Shown: piece by piece, positions 61,602-64,000 of the stretch
Position numbering within the stretch: the stretch's first letter is position 1
How the letters are laid out: every line of letters starts with the position of its first letter
Assembly (NCBI GenBank): GCA_016786885.1
Contig: JAEUVO010000082.1
Span: 1-64,000 of the forward strand
DNA: 64,000 nucleotides
Reading direction: 5' to 3'
From: Chitinophagaceae bacterium
GTDB lineage: Bacteria; Bacteroidota; Bacteroidia; Chitinophagales; Chitinophagaceae
Notes under the pieces: model-generated
Database searches by the model: none
The model's input: the letters and a program-made list of their open reading frames with translations, nothing else
Told to the model about the DNA's origin: nothing
Made by a program: the position numbers and the translations under genes

Positions 61602-64000
61602 TTATTCTTCCTCATCAAAAGCCATTGCCTCACGGGTAGTTTGCAACAGCTCATACTCCTCTTTACTTCCTACAATCATACTTTCAAACTCTCTGAGACC
61701 CGTACCGGCAGGTATCGGATGACCTGTGATCACATTCTCTTTTAATCCGAGCATATCATCTGTCTTACCATTAATAGCTGCAGAAGAAAGCACTTTAGTA
61801 GTTTCCTGGAATGAGGCGGCAGATATCCAGCTCGGAACACCCAGAGAAGCCTTGGTAATACCCAACAGGGTTGGTGAAGATGTAGCAGGTTTTGCATCAC
61901 GATACTCTACCAGTTTCCTATCACTACGACGAAGGATGGAATTTTCTTCCCTCACTTCACGAAGACTTACGATCTGGCCTGCACGGAGTTTAGTGCTATC
62001 ACCTATCTCGGTCACTACTTTTTTATCAAAGATGTAATCATTCTCCTCTACAAACTCAAATTTGTCAGTCAAATCATCTTCAAGGAATCTTGTATCACCC
62101 GGATCCACAATATTAACCTTACGCATCATCTGGCGAACAATCACCTCAATATGCTTGTCATTGATCTTCACACCCTGCAAACGATAAACTTCCTGTATCT
62201 CATTCACCACATACTCCTGAACTGCAAACGGCCCTTTAATAGAGAGAATATCGAACGGGGCGATTTGTCCATCAGACAATGAAGCGCCAGCTTTTACAAA
62301 GTCGCCGTCCTGTGCCAGAATCTGTCTTGTCAGCGGAACGAGGTATTTCTTTTGTACACCATCTTTTGCTTCGATGATGATCTCCCGGTTACCTCTTTTA
62401 ATCGCACCCATCATTACTACACCATCAATTTCAGAAACAACTGCAGGGTTGCTTGGGTTTCTCGCTTCGAACAACTCAGTTACACGGGGAAGACCACCGG
62501 TAATATCTCTTAACTTACCAAGAATACGGGGGATTTTTACAATTACCTGTCCGGCTTTAACATCATCACCTTCCTCCATGATGATATGACTTCCTGTAGG
62601 CAGGTTGTATGATTTTTTGTCCTTACCTTCTACTACGATAGATGGTATCTTAGTTTTGTCTCTTGTTTCAATAACTACTTTTTCACGGTGCCCTGTTTGT
62701 TCATCCGCTTCTTCACGGTAAGTAACGCCATCAATTACATTTTCAAACTTCACTGTACCATTGATCTCTGCCATGATTACGTTATTAAACGGATCCCATG
62801 TGCAGATTACATCACCTTTATTTACTTTCTGACCGTCTTTTACGTTCAGCGTAGCACCATAAGGGATATTGTTAGTGATCAGTAAGCGATCATTTTTAGT
62901 ATCAATGATACGAACCTCACCGGTACGTCCGATAACAACAGGTGTTTTAGTGCCTTCATTGTTTTCAATAATAACAGTACGAAGACCATCAAACTGAATA
63001 GTACCGTCAAACTTAGCAGCCAAGGTTGATTCTACAGATGCAGAACCAGCCACACCACCTACGTGGAAAGTACGGAGTGTAAGCTGGGTACCAGGCTCAC
63101 CAATTGACTGGGCTGCAATAATACCAACAGCGTCACCCTTCTGAGCGATATTGCCGCTCGCAAGGTTCTTACCATAACACTTCACGCAAACTCCTCTCTT
63201 GCTCTCGCAAGTAAGTACTGAACGTATTTCTACCGTTTCGATACCTGCATCTTCGATCTTCTTCGCAATATCAATGGTGATCTCCTCACCACCGGCAACA
63301 ATCAGTTGCTCATTTACTGGATCATACACATCATGCAATGATGTACGGCCAGCTATCCTGTCGCTCAATGGTTCAATAACATCTTCATTATCTTTTAAGG
63401 CAGTTGTTGCAATACCACGCAGTGTTCCGCAGTCCTCTTCGGTGATCACCACATCCTGGGCAACATCCACCAGACGGCGGGTAAGATAACCGGCATCAGC
63501 CGTTTTAAGGGCCGTATCAGCCAAACCTTTTCTTGCACCGTGGGTAGAGATAAAGTAATCCAATACATTCAATCCGCCTTTAAAGTTGGAAAGAATCGGG
63601 TTTTCAATGATCTCTGAACCAGTAGAGCCGGATTTTCTTGGCTTCGCCATCAATCCCCTGATACCTGCCAGCTGTTTGATCTGTTGTTTAGAACCCCTTG
63701 CACCGGAATCAAGCATCATGTAGACAGAATTAAATCCTTGCTTATCATTACTCAATTCCCTGATCAATGTTTCTGTGATGCGGGTATCCACACGGCTCCA
63801 GATATCTACAATCTGGTTATAGCGTTCATTGTTGGTGATAAGACCCATATTATAGCTATCCCACACTTCATCAACTTCGCCTTTTGCATTATCCAGTAAT
63901 TCTTCCTTTACATCAGGAATGATCAGGTCATTAATATTAAATGACAAACCACCCTGGAAGGCTGTACGGAAGCCTAACTGTTTGATATCATCAAGGAACT
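61602..64000 (-). CDS. rpoC: DNA-directed RNA polymerase subunit beta' (C-terminal part; 5' end beyond window)
   Basis: About 799 codons are visible; the frame is open past window position 64000. An internal Met at 63947 is not the start, because [20 protein letters not shown] continues upstream without a stop. Motifs of the C-terminal half include [20 protein letters not shown] (bridge-helix/trigger region), [20 protein letters not shown], the second zinc cluster ([19 protein letters not shown]), [18 protein letters not shown] and the end [20 protein letters not shown]. rpoB is expected upstream to the right. A strong terminator follows the stop. Confidence 0.97.
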   Translation of the reverse strand, partial: FLDDIKQLGFRTAFQGGLSFNINDLIIPDVKEELLDNAKGEVDEVWDSYNMGLITNNERYNQIVDIWSRVDTRITETLIRELSNDKQGFNSVYMMLDSGARGSKQQIKQLAGIRGLMAKPRKSGSTGSEIIENPILSNFKGGLNVLDYFISTHGARKGLADTALKTADAGYLTRRLVDVAQDVVITEEDCGTLRGIATTALKDNEDVIEPLSDRIAGRTSLHDVYDPVNEQLIVAGGEEITIDIAKKIEDAGIETVEIRSVLTCESKRGVCVKCYGKNLASGNIAQKGDAVGIIAAQSIGEPGTQLTLRTFHVGGVAGSASVESTLAAKFDGTIQFDGLRTVIIENNEGTKTPVVIGRTGEVRIIDTKNDRLLITNNIPYGATLNVKDGQKVNKGDVICTWDPFNNVIMAEINGTVKFENVIDGVTYREEADEQTGHREKVVIETRDKTKIPSIVVEGKDKKSYNLPTGSHIIMEEGDDVKAGQVIVKIPRILGKLRDITGGLPRVTELFEARNPSNPAVVSEIDGVVMMGAIKRGNREIIIEAKDGVQKKYLVPLTRQILAQDGDFVKAGASLSDGQIAPFDILSIKGPFAVQEYVVNEIQEVYRLQGVKINDKHIEVIVRQMMRKVNIVDPGDTRFLEDDLTDKFEFVEENDYIFDKKVVTEIGDSTKLRAGQIVSLREVREENSILRRSDRKLVEYRDAKPATSSPTLLGITKASLGVPSWISAASFQETTKVLSSAAINGKTDDMLGLKENVITGHPIPAGTGLREFESMIVGSKEEYELLQTTREAMAFDEEE

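Overview
The window comes from a member of the Bacteroidota, most likely Chitinophagaceae or a close relative. Evidence: type IX secretion (T9SS) sorting domains of type A and type B, SusC-style carboxypeptidase-like and plug modules, a PorT-type outer-membrane barrel, Bacteroidota promoters (TTTG, about 19-21 nt, TAnnTTTG), weak Shine-Dalgarno signals, and housekeeping genes (rpoC, clpC, efp, accA/B/C, LDH-like mdh) of the form usual in this phylum. The window is chromosomal, and most genes are core or lineage-typical. Two genes run off the ends: manA on the left and rpoC on the right.

Layout. 0-3.4 kb: manA (partial), a YraN nuclease-like protein, a Cys-cluster protein, a lipoprotein and xerD. 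3.4-10.4 kb: a block of envelope proteins that reuse SusC-like N-terminal modules without a receptor barrel (a plug plus T9SS protein, a carboxypeptidase-like plus T9SS protein, and a von Willebrand A protein). Next to them lie a sigma factor and a membrane-anchored anti-sigma/TonB-like protein. 10.4-21.5 kb: exported proteins and peptidases (DUF2911, secreted PIG-L, M14, gamma-glutamyltransferase). This stretch includes a tightly coupled operon of secreted PIG-L deacetylase, two microproteins of 58 and 41 aa, and a Na+/solute symporter. The two microproteins are easily missed.

21.8-28.1 kb is the accessory part. Five same-strand genes encode small or cargo-like proteins: a PD-(D/E)XK nuclease-like protein, a metallo-beta-lactamase fold protein, two unknowns and an alpha/beta hydrolase. 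They are separated by about 200-bp imperfect inverted repeats with attC-like outer boxes (for example GCCCAAC and GTTGGGC) and shared internal motifs. This looks like an integrase-less cassette array and is the most interesting region of the window. It is followed by a DUF2975/XRE pair whose promoter holds a perfect 11-bp inverted repeat.

28.3-50 kb: two large type-B T9SS proteins, the efp-accB-accC cluster, a thioredoxin-like protein, mdh, an RlmK-like methyltransferase, a DnaQ/GIY-YIG fusion, an FKBP isomerase, a K+ channel, cmk, clpC, a STAS protein with RNase Z, an esterase, dapA and accA. 50-64 kb: tRNA-Asp with its own promoter and terminator, an L,D-transpeptidase, a four-gene run (Gfo/Idh/MocA oxidoreductase, polyprenyl sugar phosphotransferase, M1 peptidase, GNAT/FemAB-like protein), ispD, an isoaspartyl peptidase, a DUF6498 membrane protein, a heptose-7-phosphate kinase, an OmpH/Skp protein and the 3' part of rpoC.

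At least ten hairpin terminators, several TAnnTTTG promoters, three heptad-periodic AT-rich intergenic repeats and several palindromic repeats are annotated. Function names rest on recognised motifs and family resemblance; no database search was run.
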